Part shown: in pieces, positions 18,650-27,509 of the stretch
Layout of the letters: each line of letters starts with the position of its first letter
How positions within the stretch are numbered: position 1 is the first letter of the stretch
Source of the DNA: JAEUPI01 sp046348365
GTDB lineage: Bacteria; Pseudomonadota; Gammaproteobacteria; Burkholderiales; Burkholderiaceae_C
Reading direction: 5' to 3'
DNA: 64,000 nt
NCBI GenBank assembly: GCA_046348365.1
Contig: JAXMEL010000007.1
Span: 62,001 to 126,000, forward strand
Program-made: the position numbers and the translations under genes
The notes under the pieces: model-generated
What the model was told of the DNA's origin: nothing
Seen by the model: only the letters and a program-made list of their open reading frames with translations
Databases searched by the model: none

Positions 18650-18680
18650 GAACCCCGCCGTCTCGTGGAGGGCGGGGTTC
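18650..18680 (-). other. Intercistronic hairpin between infB and rbfA
   Basis: GAACCCCGCC pairs perfectly with GGCGGGGTTC across an 11-base loop. On the transcribed strand only GTCGTTTAG follows, with no real T-run, so full termination is unlikely. It may reduce read-through or protect the infB mRNA from 3' decay, giving infB and rbfA different levels. Confidence 0.5.
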
Positions 18681-18704
18681 GCTTCGGGTGGCGAATCTCC
18701 GCTC

Positions 18705-21515
18705 CTACAAGGTGCGGGCGATCTCCTTGATCTCGAAGAACTCCAGCTGGTCGCCTTCGGTGATGTCGTTGTAGCCCTTGATGTTGAGGCCGCACTCGAA
18801 GCCTTCCTTCACCTCGCGCACGTCGTCCTTGAAGCGCTTGAGGCTGTCGAGCTCGCCGGTGAACACCACCACGTTGTCGCGCAGCACGCGCACGCGCGCC
18901 GAGCGGCGCACGATGCCCGAGGTGACCATGCAGCCGGCGATCGCGCCGACCTTGCTGATGCGGAACACCTGGCGGATCTCGGCGTTGCCGATGATCTCTT
19001 CCTTCTGCTCCGGCGCCAGCATGCCGGCCATCGCCGCCTTCACGTCGTCGACCGCGTCGTAGATGATGTTGTAGTAGCGGATGTCGATGCCGTTGCTCTC
19101 GGCCAGCTTGCGCGCACCGGCATCGGCGCGCGTGTTGAAGCCGACGATCACCGCCTTCGAGGCGATCGCCAGATTCACGTCGCTCTCGCTGATGCCGCCC
19201 ACCGCCGCGTGCACCACCTGCACCTTGACCTCGTCGGTGGAGAGCTTGACCAGCGATTGCGCCAGCGCTTCCTGCGAGCCCTGCACGTCGGCCTTCAGGA
19301 TCAGCGACAGCGTCTGCGCCGCGCCCTCGCCCATGTTCTCGAACATGTTCTCGAGCTTGGCGGCCTGGCGCCTGTTGAGCGTGACCTCGCGGTACTTGCC
19401 CTGGCGGAAGGTGGCGATCTCGCGCGCGCGCCGCTCGTCGGCCAGCACCATGAACTCGTCGCCAGCCTGCGGCACCTCGGTCAGGCCCTGGATCTCGACG
19501 GGAATAGACGGCCCGGCCTCGTTGGAGGGCTTGCCGTCTTCGTCGAGCATGGCGCGCACGCGGCCATAGCTGGCGCCGGCGAGCACCACGTCGCCACGCC
19601 TGAGCGTGCCGCTTTGCACCAGCACGGTGGCCACCGGGCCGCGGCCCTTGTCGAGCTGCGCCTCGATGACCAGGCCCTTGGCCGCGGCCTCGACCGGCGC
19701 CGTAAGCTCCAGCACCTCGGCCTGCAGCAGCACCTGCTCGAGCAGGTTGTCGATGCCCTGGCCGGTCTTGGCCGACACCGGCACGAATGGCGAATCGCCG
19801 CCGAACTCCTCGGGCACCACTTCCTCGGCCACCAGCTCGTTCTTCACGCGCTCGGGGTTGGCCTCGGGTTTGTCGATCTTGTTGAGCGCCACCACGATCG
19901 GCACCTGCGCCGCCTTGGCGTGCGCGATGGCTTCCTTGGTCTGCGGCATCACGCCGTCGTCGGCGGCGACCACCAGGATCACGATGTCGGTGGCCTTGGC
20001 ACCGCGCGCGCGCATCGCCGTGAACGCGGCGTGGCCCGGCGTGTCGAGGAAGGTGATCACGCCGCGCGGCGTCTCGACGTGGTAGGCGCCGATGTGCTGC
20101 GTGATGCCGCCGGCCTCGCCCGCGGCCACGCGCGTGGAGCGGATGTAGTCGAGCAGCGAGGTCTTGCCGTGGTCGACGTGGCCCATCACCGTGACCACCG
20201 GCGCGCGCGGCGCCTCGTCGCCGGTCTGCGCGGCCTGCTCTTCCTCGCTGAACGCCTCGGGGTCGTCGAGCTTGGCCGCCAGCGCCTTGTGGCCCATTTC
20301 CTCGACCACGATCATCGCGGTCTCCTGGTCGAGCTGCTGGTTGATGGTGACCATCTGGCCCAGCTTCATCAGCTGCTTGATGACCTCGCTGGCCTTCACG
20401 CTCATCTTGTGCGCGAGATCGGCCACGCTGATGGTTTCGGGGATGTGCACCTCCTGCACCACCGCTTCGGCCGGCGGCACGAAGGCCGGCGCGTCGTCGT
20501 TGCGGTCGCCCTTGCGTGCGCCGCGCGGTGCACGCCAGCCGGCGCGCGCCGAGCCCGAATCGCCGCGGGTCTTGAGTGCGCGCTTCTTGGCCGCATCGTC
20601 GGCCCAGCTGGACGACAGCTTCTCGGACTTGACCGACTTGCGATCGCCCGGCTTGGCCGCCGTGGACGGCGCGGCCGCACCGGGTGCGGCCTTGGGTTTG
20701 TGGATCGTGCCCTTGATGCCTTCGGCGGCCGGTTTGGCCTCTTCGGGCTTCTTGGCGGTGAGCACCTTCTTGGGCGCGGCCATCATCGCGCGGATCGCGG
20801 CGGCCTCGGCCTCGGCGTTGCGGCGGCGGTTCTCCAGCTCGCCGGCGCGCGCCGTCTCGGCCTCGGCGTCGGCGGCCTTGACCACGCGCAGCGCGGGCTT
20901 GGCCGGTGCCGCGGGCGCAGCTGGCGCGGCGGCTGTCGCCGGCGCTGCGGCGGCAGGCTCGGCCGGCGCCGCTGGCGCCGGTGCGGCCTCGCCGCCCTCG
21001 GCGCGTGCGAGTGCTTCGGCGGCTGCCTTGGCCGCGGCTTCGGCCGCTTCGCGGTCGCGGCGCTCCTGCTCCTCGCGCTGGCGGCGATCGGCGTCTTCCT
21101 GCTGGCGGCGCAGCAGCTCGGCCTGGCGCTGGGCCTCGGCCTCGCGGCGCTGCAGCTCGGCGGCGTCGATCACCGGCGCCGCGGGCTCCTCGACCACCGG
21201 CGCGGCGGCGCTGTCTTCGCGCTTGACGAAGACGCGCTTCTTGCGCACCTCGACCTGGATCGTGCGCGCCTTGCCGGATGCGTCGGCCTGCTTGATCTCG
21301 CTCGTGCTCTTGCGCGTGAGCGTGATCTTCTTGCGCTCGGCGCCGCCGGTGCCGTGCGCCGAGCGCAGGAACTCCAGCAGCCGCTCCTTGTCGGCGTCGG
21401 TGAGCTGGTCGTCGGGCGACTTCTTGGTCAGCCCGGCGGATTGCAGCTGCTCGATCAAAGCCCCGGCCGGCCGATTCAACTCGGCGGCGAACTGGGCCAC
21501 GGTGGTGACGGCCAT
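18705..21515 (-). CDS. infB: Translation initiation factor IF-2
   Basis: A 936-residue GTPase that brings initiator tRNA to the 30S subunit. The N-terminal IF2N domain (about 1-55) is followed by a long Ala/Glu/Arg-rich linker (about 110-270) with coiled-coil character, a second IF2N region near 350, and the G domain with VMGHVDHGKT at about residue 440, DTPGHAAF and NKIDKPEA. Beta-barrel and C-terminal fMet-tRNA-binding domains close the protein (VRRSARVRVLRDNVVVF). The length is typical for betaproteobacteria. It is read after nusA with a 46-base gap. Confidence 0.97.
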   Translation of the reverse strand: MAVTTVAQFAAELNRPAGALIEQLQSAGLTKKSPDDQLTDADKERLLEFLRSAHGTGGAERKKITLTRKSTSEIKQADASGKARTIQVEVRKKRVFVKREDSAAAPVVEEPAAPVIDAAELQRREAEAQRQAELLRRQQEDADRRQREEQERRDREAAEAAAKAAAEALARAEGGEAAPAPAAPAEPAAAAPATAAAPAAPAAPAKPALRVVKAADAEAETARAGELENRRRNAEAEAAAIRAMMAAPKKVLTAKKPEEAKPAAEGIKGTIHKPKAAPGAAAPSTAAKPGDRKSVKSEKLSSSWADDAAKKRALKTRGDSGSARAGWRAPRGARKGDRNDDAPAFVPPAEAVVQEVHIPETISVADLAHKMSVKASEVIKQLMKLGQMVTINQQLDQETAMIVVEEMGHKALAAKLDDPEAFSEEEQAAQTGDEAPRAPVVTVMGHVDHGKTSLLDYIRSTRVAAGEAGGITQHIGAYHVETPRGVITFLDTPGHAAFTAMRARGAKATDIVILVVAADDGVMPQTKEAIAHAKAAQVPIVVALNKIDKPEANPERVKNELVAEEVVPEEFGGDSPFVPVSAKTGQGIDNLLEQVLLQAEVLELTAPVEAAAKGLVIEAQLDKGRGPVATVLVQSGTLRRGDVVLAGASYGRVRAMLDEDGKPSNEAGPSIPVEIQGLTEVPQAGDEFMVLADERRAREIATFRQGKYREVTLNRRQAAKLENMFENMGEGAAQTLSLILKADVQGSQEALAQSLVKLSTDEVKVQVVHAAVGGISESDVNLAIASKAVIVGFNTRADAGARKLAESNGIDIRYYNIIYDAVDDVKAAMAGMLAPEQKEEIIGNAEIRQVFRISKVGAIAGCMVTSGIVRRSARVRVLRDNVVVFTGELDSLKRFKDDVREVKEGFECGLNIKGYNDITEGDQLEFFEIKEIARTL

Positions 21516-21561
21516 TGCTGCGTTTCCTTGGCGTTGTCTCTAGCGGTCGTGCGGTGGTCGA

Positions 21562-23040
21562 TCAGGCGGTGAACCAGTGTTCGCGGGCCTTCATGATCAG
21601 CGCCTTGGCCCGCTCGTCGTCGATGCCGGTCAACTCCTGGAGCTCGTCGACCGCCAGGTCGGCCAGCCCGTCGCGGGTGTGCACCCCGCCGTCGGCCAGT
21701 TTGGCGATCAGCTCCGGCGTCAGCCCCTCGAGGTCGCGCAGGTCCTGCGAGACCTCGTCGACGCGCTCCTCGCGGGCGATCTCCATCGTCAGCAGCGCGT
21801 CCTTGGCGCGGGTGCGCAGCTCGTTGACGGTGTCTTCGTCGAACGACTCGATCTCCAGCATCTCCTGCAGCGGCACGTAGGCCACTTCCTCGAGGCTGGT
21901 GAAGCCCTCGCCGATCAGGATCTCGGCCACTTCCTCGTCGACGTCGAGCTTCTCGACGAAGAGCTTGCGCACCGAGTCGGTCTCCTGGCTCTGCTTGGCC
22001 TCGGACTCCTCGGCGGTCATGATGTTGATGCGCCAGCCCGTCAGCTCCGAGGCCAGACGCACGTTCTGGCCGCCGCGGCCGATGGCGATGGCGAGGTTCT
22101 CCTCGTCGACCACCACGTCCATCGCGTGCTTCTCCTCGTCGACGACGATCGACTGCACGTTGGCCGGCGCCAGCGCGCCGATCACGAACTGCGCCGGGTC
22201 GTCGGACCACAGCACGATGTCGACGCGCTCGCCGGCCAGCTCGTTGGTCACCGCGTTGACGCGCGAACCGCGCACGCCGACGCAGGTGCCGATCGGGTCG
22301 ACCCGCTTGTCGTGCGACTGCACGGCGATCTTGGCGCGCGAGCCGGCGTCGCGCGCGCAGGTCTTGATTTCGAGCAGGCCCTGCTCGATCTCGGGCACCT
22401 CCTGCGCGAACAGCTCCTTCATGAAGTCGGGCGACGAGCGCGACAGCAGGATCTGCGGGCCGCGCGCGGTGGGGTCGATGCCGGCGATGTACGCGCGCAC
22501 GCGGTCTCCCGTGCGCAGGTTTTCCTTGGCGATCATCTCGCTGCGCTTCAGGCGCCCCTCGACGCGGCCCGATTCGATCACCAGGTCGCCCTTGTCCATG
22601 CGCTTGACGGTGCCGACGAAGATCTTGTCGCCGCGCGAGAGGAAGTCGTTGAGCAGCTGCTCGCGCTCGGCATCGCGGATCTTCTGCAGGATCACCTGCT
22701 TGGCGGCCTGCGCGCCGATGCGGCCGATCGGCACCGAGTCGATCGGCTCCTCGATGTAGTCGCCGACCTCGATGTCGGCGATGCGGTCGAAGGCGTCGGT
22801 CAACATCTCCTCGGAATCGGGGTTCTGCAGGCCGGCCTCGTCGGGCACGACCAGCCAGCGGCGGAACGTCTCGTACTCGCCGGTGTCACGATCGACGGAG
22901 ACGCGGATGTCGACCTCGCCGCCGTGCAGCTTCTTCGTGGCCTGCGCGAGCGCGGACTCCACCGCGCCGAACACCACGTCGCGATCGACGCTCTTCTCGC
23001 GCGAGATGGCGTCCACCAGCATCAGCATTTCGCGATTCAT
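21562..23040 (-). CDS. nusA: Transcription termination/antitermination factor NusA
   Basis: A 492-residue RNA polymerase-binding factor. The N-terminal domain (about 1-125) begins MLMLVDAISREKSVD. An S1 domain (about 135-200) contains GTVKRMDKGDLVIESG, and two KH domains follow (VDPIGTCVGVRGSRV and LAIAIGRGGQNVRLASEL). Two acidic C-terminal repeats with HhH character end at about 490, as in E. coli NusA. It lies between rimP and infB in the usual order and may itself act on the terminator in the rimP leader, as NusA does in other autoregulated operons; that last point is inference. Confidence 0.97.
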   Translation of the reverse strand: MNREMLMLVDAISREKSVDRDVVFGAVESALAQATKKLHGGEVDIRVSVDRDTGEYETFRRWLVVPDEAGLQNPDSEEMLTDAFDRIADIEVGDYIEEPIDSVPIGRIGAQAAKQVILQKIRDAEREQLLNDFLSRGDKIFVGTVKRMDKGDLVIESGRVEGRLKRSEMIAKENLRTGDRVRAYIAGIDPTARGPQILLSRSSPDFMKELFAQEVPEIEQGLLEIKTCARDAGSRAKIAVQSHDKRVDPIGTCVGVRGSRVNAVTNELAGERVDIVLWSDDPAQFVIGALAPANVQSIVVDEEKHAMDVVVDEENLAIAIGRGGQNVRLASELTGWRINIMTAEESEAKQSQETDSVRKLFVEKLDVDEEVAEILIGEGFTSLEEVAYVPLQEMLEIESFDEDTVNELRTRAKDALLTMEIAREERVDEVSQDLRDLEGLTPELIAKLADGGVHTRDGLADLAVDELQELTGIDDERAKALIMKAREHWFTA

Positions 23041-23079
23041 CGCCGTATTGCCTTTCGTCGTCCCGGTTCGAGCGGCGCC

Positions 23080-23616
23080 TCAGGCCGCTGCCGGCCGCGC
23101 GCGGCGGCCCTTGAAATCCACCTGCGGCACGAGGCGCGCCTCGCGCACCTCGGCCAGTTCGAAATCCAGCGCCGCCGCTTGCTCGGCCGGCGCCTTGCCC
23201 TGCGCTTGCTTGCCTTGCGCCTGCTGCGGCAACACGAGCCGCCAGCCGCCGTCGCGCGCCGCCAGCTGGCCGCGCCACTTCTTGCGCCCCTGGAACGGCA
23301 GGCGCAGCGTGAGGTCGACCTCGCTGCCGGCGAAGCGTTCCCAGTCGGCCGGCTTGCGCAACGGCCGGTCCAGCCCCGGCGACGAGACCTCGAGCCGGGC
23401 GTAGTCGATGCCGTCGACCTGCAGCGCGTACTGAAGCTGGCGCGTCACGCGCTCGCAGTCGTCGACGGTGACGAACTCGCTCTGGCCGGTCTCGTAGGCG
23501 CGACCGGGCTGCCGGTCGATGAAGACGCGCAGCAGCCCGCCTGCCGATCGTTCGGCATCCACCAGGTCGTAGCCCATGGCCGCCACCGTGCGTTCGATCG
23601 CCTGCTGCCAGGTCAT
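23080..23616 (-). CDS. rimP: Ribosome maturation factor RimP
   Basis: A 178-residue factor for 30S assembly, first gene of the operon. MGYDLVDAE and LLRVFIDRQPG lie in the N-terminal alpha/beta domain, YARLEVSSPGLDRPLRKPADWERFAG is the most conserved block, and the C-terminal SH3-like domain follows. An unusual Gln/Lys-rich repeat (QAQGKQAQGKAPAEQAA) is inserted near 125-145. The start is the ATG directly after a leader that carries an intrinsic terminator. Confidence 0.94.
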   Translation of the reverse strand: MTWQQAIERTVAAMGYDLVDAERSAGGLLRVFIDRQPGRAYETGQSEFVTVDDCERVTRQLQYALQVDGIDYARLEVSSPGLDRPLRKPADWERFAGSEVDLTLRLPFQGRKKWRGQLAARDGGWRLVLPQQAQGKQAQGKAPAEQAAALDFELAEVREARLVPQVDFKGRRARPAAA

Positions 23617-23654
23617 GTGCGTGGGTGTCACCCTGTCGCGTCGTCGGGTCGAGC

Positions 23655-23685
23655 AAAAAAAATGGGCTGGAAGAATCCGCCCATT
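23655..23685 (-). terminator. Intrinsic terminator in the rimP leader (attenuator candidate)
   Basis: On the transcribed strand AATGGGC-GGA-TTCT-TCC-A-GCCCATT forms a ten-pair stem with one bulge, followed by an uninterrupted run of T. It sits between the inferred promoter and the rimP start codon, 38 bases before the ATG, and no gene upstream on this strand needs a terminator. It therefore most likely attenuates the rimP-nusA-infB operon. Confidence 0.75.
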
Positions 23686-23708
23686 CAGCGCATGAAACGA
23701 AAGCGGGC

Positions 23709-23737
23709 ATTCTACTCTGCAAGACCCGTACCGGCAA
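23709..23737 (-). promoter_or_regulatory. Sigma-70 promoter for the rimP-nusA-infB operon
   Basis: TTGCCG and TAGAAT are separated by exactly 17 bases on the minus strand (-35 at 23732-23737, -10 at 23709-23714), giving a start near 23702 and a leader of about 85 bases. The leader contains the terminator described above. Confidence 0.65.
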
Positions 23738-23808
23738 GCCGGTCGGAGCGGCCCGAAGCCCCGTGCGAGAATGCGGCGCCGTCGCCACTGCCCCACGCCC
23801 CGCACGCC

Positions 23809-24597
23809 ATGGGATTTCTCGCCGGAAAGCGCCTGCTGATCACGGGCATCCTCAACAACCGCTCGATCGCCTACGGCATCGCCAAGGCCTGCCACCGCGA
23901 GGGCGCCGAGCTCGCGTTCAGCTACCAGGGCGAGCGCTTCAAGGAGCGCATGGGCGAATTCGCCGCCGAGTTCGGCTCGAAGCTGACCTTCGAATGCGAC
24001 GTCTCCGACGATGCGCAGATCGCGCGCCTGTTCGGCGAGCTGGGCCAGGCCTGGCCGCAGTTCGACGGCTTCGTGCACGCCATCGCCTACGCCCCGCGCG
24101 AGGCGATCGCCGGCAACTTTCTCGACGGCATGACGCGCGAGAACTTCCGCATCGCCCACGAGATCTCGGCCTACAGCTTCCCGGCCATGGCCAAGGCGGC
24201 CGCGCCGCTGCTGCGCTCCGGCGCCGCGCTGCTGACGCTGAGCTACCTCGGCGCCGTGCGCTATGTGCCGAACTACAACACCATGGGCCTGGCCAAGGCC
24301 TCGCTGGAGGCCAGCGTGCGCTTCCTGGCGCAAGGGCTCGGGGGCCGGGGCGTGCGCGTCAACGGCATCTCGGCCGGCCCGATCAAGACGCTGGCCGCCT
24401 CGGGCATCAAGGATTTCGGCAAGCTGCTCACCGAGTTCGCCGCCACCACGCCGATCCGCCGCGCGATCACGATCGACGATGTCGGCAACGTGGCCGCGTT
24501 CCTGCTGTCGGACCTGGCCGGCGGCGTGAGCGCCGAGATCGTCTACGTCGACGGCGGCTTCAGCCAGGTCGCGCTGACCGACTCGGCCGCGGGCTGA
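23809..24597 (+). CDS. fabI: Enoyl-[acyl-carrier-protein] reductase (NADH)
   Basis: A 262-residue short-chain dehydrogenase-type enoyl-ACP reductase that completes each fatty acid elongation cycle. GILNNRSIAYGIAKA is the NADH-binding loop; the catalytic Tyr-x6-Lys is visible in YNTMGLAKASLEA and the preceding Tyr in LSYLGAVRYVPNY. SAGPIKTLAASGI is the flexible substrate-binding loop, where triclosan binds in homologues. The start ATG follows a short intergenic region shared with the divergent rimP promoter. It appears to be a single-gene unit. Confidence 0.96.
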   Translation: MGFLAGKRLLITGILNNRSIAYGIAKACHREGAELAFSYQGERFKERMGEFAAEFGSKLTFECDVSDDAQIARLFGELGQAWPQFDGFVHAIAYAPREAIAGNFLDGMTRENFRIAHEISAYSFPAMAKAAAPLLRSGAALLTLSYLGAVRYVPNYNTMGLAKASLEASVRFLAQGLGGRGVRVNGISAGPIKTLAASGIKDFGKLLTEFAATTPIRRAITIDDVGNVAAFLLSDLAGGVSAEIVYVDGGFSQVALTDSAAG

Positions 24598-24636
24598 CGC
24601 CCGGCGGCGCGGGCCGCCACCACCGCGGTCGGCCGC

Positions 24637-26901
24637 CTACTGGCGCACGCAGTCGACGTAGTAGCTGCGCTGGAAGCCCTCGGTGTCGTTCTCGACCAGG
24701 CCGTGCACGTCGGTGTCGAAGCCGGGGAACTTGGCGTTGAACTCCTGCGCGAAGCGCAGGTAGTCGACGATGCGCCGGTTGAAGCGCTCGCCCGGGATCA
24801 ACAGCGGGATGCCCGGCGGGTAAGGCGTCAGCAGCGCCGTGGTGATGCGGCCTTCGAGCTCGTCGATCGGCACGCGCTCGGTGGCGCGGTGCGCGATGTG
24901 GGCGAAGGCCTCCGACGGCTTCAGCGCGGGCTGCAGGTCCGACAGGTACATCTCGGTGGTCAGCCGCGCGATGTCGCCCTTGGCGTAGGTCTCGTGGATC
25001 GACTGGCTGAGGTCGCGCAGCCCCATGCGCTCGTACTTCGGGTGGTGCTGGCAGAACTCGGGCAGGATGCGCCACATCGGCGCGTTCTTGTCGTAGTCGT
25101 CCTTGAACTGCTGCAGCGCGGCCACCATCGTGTTCCAGCGGCCCTTGGTGATGCCGATCGTGAACATGATGAAGAACGAGTAGAGGCCCGTCTTTTCCAC
25201 CACCACGCCGTGCTCGGCGAGGTACTTGGTGACGATGGCCGCCGGGATGCCGGTCCTGGCGAACTTGCCGGTCACGTCGAGCCCCGGCGTGACCACCGTG
25301 CTCTTGATCGGATCGAGCATGTTGAAGCCAGGCGCCAGGTCGCCGAAGCCGTGCCACTTCTCGTTGGCGGTGAGCATCCAGTCGTCGCGCCGGCCGATGC
25401 CTTCGGTGGCCAGCTTCGGCGGGCCCCAGACCTGGAACCACCAGTCGCGGCCCCAGTCCTTGTCGATCTTGCGCATCGCACGGCGGAATTCGAGCGACTC
25501 GAGGATGCTCTCCTCCACCAGCGCCGTGCCGCCGGGTGACTCCATCATCGCCGCCGCCACGTCGCACGACGCGATGATCGCGTACTGCGGCGACGTGGAG
25601 GTGTGCATCAGGTAGGCCTCGTTGAAGAGCGCGCGGTCGAGCCTGCGCTTCTCGGTGTCGGCCACCAGGATCTGCGAGGCCTGCGACAGGCCGGCCAGCA
25701 GCTTGTGCGTGGACTGCGTGGCGAAGACCAGCGATTCCTTCGTGCGCGCGCGGTCCTTGCCGATCGCGTGCATGCCCTTGTAGAAATCGTGGAAGGTGGC
25801 GTGCGGCAGCCAGGCTTCGTCGAAATGCAGCGTGTCGATGAAGCCGTCTTGCAGCGACTTGATCTGGTCGACGTTGTAGAGCACGCCGTCGTAGGTGCTC
25901 TGCGTCAGCGTCATGATGCGCGGCTTGACCTTGTGCGGGTCGACGCCGGCGAGCAGCGGGTTGGCGGCGATGCGGCGGCGGATCGCGTCGGGCTCGAACT
26001 CGGCGCGCGGGATCGGGCCGATGATGCCGAGGTGGTTGCGCGTGGGCGTGAGGAACACCGGCACCGCGCCGGTCATGATGATCGAATGCAGGATGCTCTT
26101 GTGGCAGTTGCGGTCGACCACCACCACGTCGCCCGGCGCCACGGTGTGGTGCCAAACCATCTTGTTGCTCGTCGACGTGCCGTTGGTGACGAAGAAGCAG
26201 TGGTCGGCGTTGAAGATGCGCGCCGCGTTCTTCTCGCTCGCCGCCACCGGGCCGGTGTGGTCGAGCAGCTGGCCGAGCTCGTCGACGGCGTTGCACACGT
26301 CGGCGCGCAGCATGTTCTCGCCGAAGAACTGGTGGAACATCTGCCCCACCGGGCTCTTGAGGAAGGCCACGCCGCCGGAGTGGCCCGGGCAGTGCCAGGA
26401 GTACGAGCCGTCCTGCGCGTAGTCGACCAGCGCCTTGAAGAACGGCGGCGCCACGCCGTCGAGGTAGCTGCGCGCCTCGCGGATGATGTGCCGGGCCACG
26501 AACTCCGGCGTGTCCTCGAACATGTGGATGAAGCCGTGCAGCTCGCGCAGGATGTCGTTGGGGATGTGCTGCGACGTGCGCGTCTCGCCGTAGAGGTAGA
26601 TCGGGATGTCGGCATTGCGGCGCCGGATCTCGCCGATGAAGTTGCGCAGGTTGACGATCGCCGTGGCCGGGTTCTGATCGGGCCCCGGCGTGAACTCCTC
26701 GTCGTCGATCGACAGGATGAACGCGCTGGCGCGGCTTTGCTGCTGCGCGAACTGGCTCAGGTCGCCGTAGCTGGTGACGCCCAGCACCTCCATGCCCTCC
26801 TTCTCGATCGCCGAGGCCAGGGCGCGGATGCCGAGACCCGAGGCGTTCTCGGAGCGGAAGTCCTCATCGATGATGACGATGGGGAAGTGAAAGCGCAGCA
26901 T
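24637..26901 (-). CDS. Orn/Lys/Arg decarboxylase (fold-type I PLP enzyme)
   Basis: A 754-residue decarboxylase of the large bacterial inducible type. An N-terminal response-regulator-like wing domain (about 1-130: FPIVIIDEDFRSENASG) is followed by the PLP domain, with FDEAWLPHATFHDFY binding the cofactor and the Schiff-base lysine in ATQSTHKLLAGLSQAS. The C-terminal domain contains LTPYPPGIPLLIPGE. Homologues form decamers and decarboxylate arginine, lysine or ornithine for polyamine synthesis or acid resistance. No antiporter gene is adjacent, so a biosynthetic rather than acid-stress role is slightly favoured; substrate not determined. Confidence 0.92.
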   Translation of the reverse strand: MLRFHFPIVIIDEDFRSENASGLGIRALASAIEKEGMEVLGVTSYGDLSQFAQQQSRASAFILSIDDEEFTPGPDQNPATAIVNLRNFIGEIRRRNADIPIYLYGETRTSQHIPNDILRELHGFIHMFEDTPEFVARHIIREARSYLDGVAPPFFKALVDYAQDGSYSWHCPGHSGGVAFLKSPVGQMFHQFFGENMLRADVCNAVDELGQLLDHTGPVAASEKNAARIFNADHCFFVTNGTSTSNKMVWHHTVAPGDVVVVDRNCHKSILHSIIMTGAVPVFLTPTRNHLGIIGPIPRAEFEPDAIRRRIAANPLLAGVDPHKVKPRIMTLTQSTYDGVLYNVDQIKSLQDGFIDTLHFDEAWLPHATFHDFYKGMHAIGKDRARTKESLVFATQSTHKLLAGLSQASQILVADTEKRRLDRALFNEAYLMHTSTSPQYAIIASCDVAAAMMESPGGTALVEESILESLEFRRAMRKIDKDWGRDWWFQVWGPPKLATEGIGRRDDWMLTANEKWHGFGDLAPGFNMLDPIKSTVVTPGLDVTGKFARTGIPAAIVTKYLAEHGVVVEKTGLYSFFIMFTIGITKGRWNTMVAALQQFKDDYDKNAPMWRILPEFCQHHPKYERMGLRDLSQSIHETYAKGDIARLTTEMYLSDLQPALKPSEAFAHIAHRATERVPIDELEGRITTALLTPYPPGIPLLIPGERFNRRIVDYLRFAQEFNAKFPGFDTDVHGLVENDTEGFQRSYYVDCVRQ

Positions 26902-27032
26902 CGGGGTCGATCTCCGGGCAACAGGCGGGGGCGGAAAGCGCAGCAGTGTAGGACCGATTCAGCAGCGAGGGCCCGGGCCGGCCGGATCGCTACACTGGGC
27001 CGCACACCGTCGTTGATCGGGAGGCCGCGCCG

Positions 27033-27485
27033 ATGGATGGGAACATGGCAGTCACCTGGTGGGTGGTCGCGGGCCTGCTGGTGGCGGCAGAGCTGGCCAC
27101 CGGCACGTTCTACCTGTTGATGCTCGCCGTCGGTGCGGCGGCGGGCGCCATCGCGGCCCATCTGGGCTGGGCCTTCGCGGCGCAGTGCGTGGCCGCGGCG
27201 CTCGTCGGCGGCGGGGCCACGGCGGCGTGGCACCTGAAGCGGTTTCGCCACCCGCACTCGGCGCCGGCCGAAGCCAACCCCGACGTGAACCTCGACATCG
27301 GCCAGACCGTGCGCATCGAGCGCTGGAACGACGACCGCACGGCCCAGGTGCAGTACCGCGGCGCGCGCTGGGCGGTGGTGTTCGGCGGCAGCGGCACGCC
27401 GGCGCCGGGCGAGCACACCATCGTCGCGGTGCAGGGCAGCCGGCTGGTGGTCGCGCCACCGGGCGTGCCCCAGGGCGCGCACTGA
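27033..27485 (+). CDS. NfeD-like membrane protein
   Basis: A 150-residue protein with two or three hydrophobic segments in the first 65 residues and a soluble OB-fold-like C-terminal domain (about 90-140: IGQTVRIERWNDDRTAQVQYRGARW). This is the short NfeD family, whose genes are nearly always next to a stomatin/SPFH gene, as here (24 bases). The pair is thought to act in membrane microdomain organisation or quality control. GGGAGG lies ten bases before the chosen ATG; a second ATG four codons in is possible. Confidence 0.88.
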   Translation: MDGNMAVTWWVVAGLLVAAELATGTFYLLMLAVGAAAGAIAAHLGWAFAAQCVAAALVGGGATAAWHLKRFRHPHSAPAEANPDVNLDIGQTVRIERWNDDRTAQVQYRGARWAVVFGGSGTPAPGEHTIVAVQGSRLVVAPPGVPQGAH

Positions 27486-27509
27486 CACCTCACCCACAGG
27501 AGCCCCGAC

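Noticed and set aside
19209..24597. Very long open frames opposite infB and nusA (up to about 1000 codons)
   Set aside because: They are antisense shadows of real genes in GC-rich DNA with low-complexity His/Arg/Leu-rich translations. Only the last 262 codons of the right-hand one, fabI, are a real gene.
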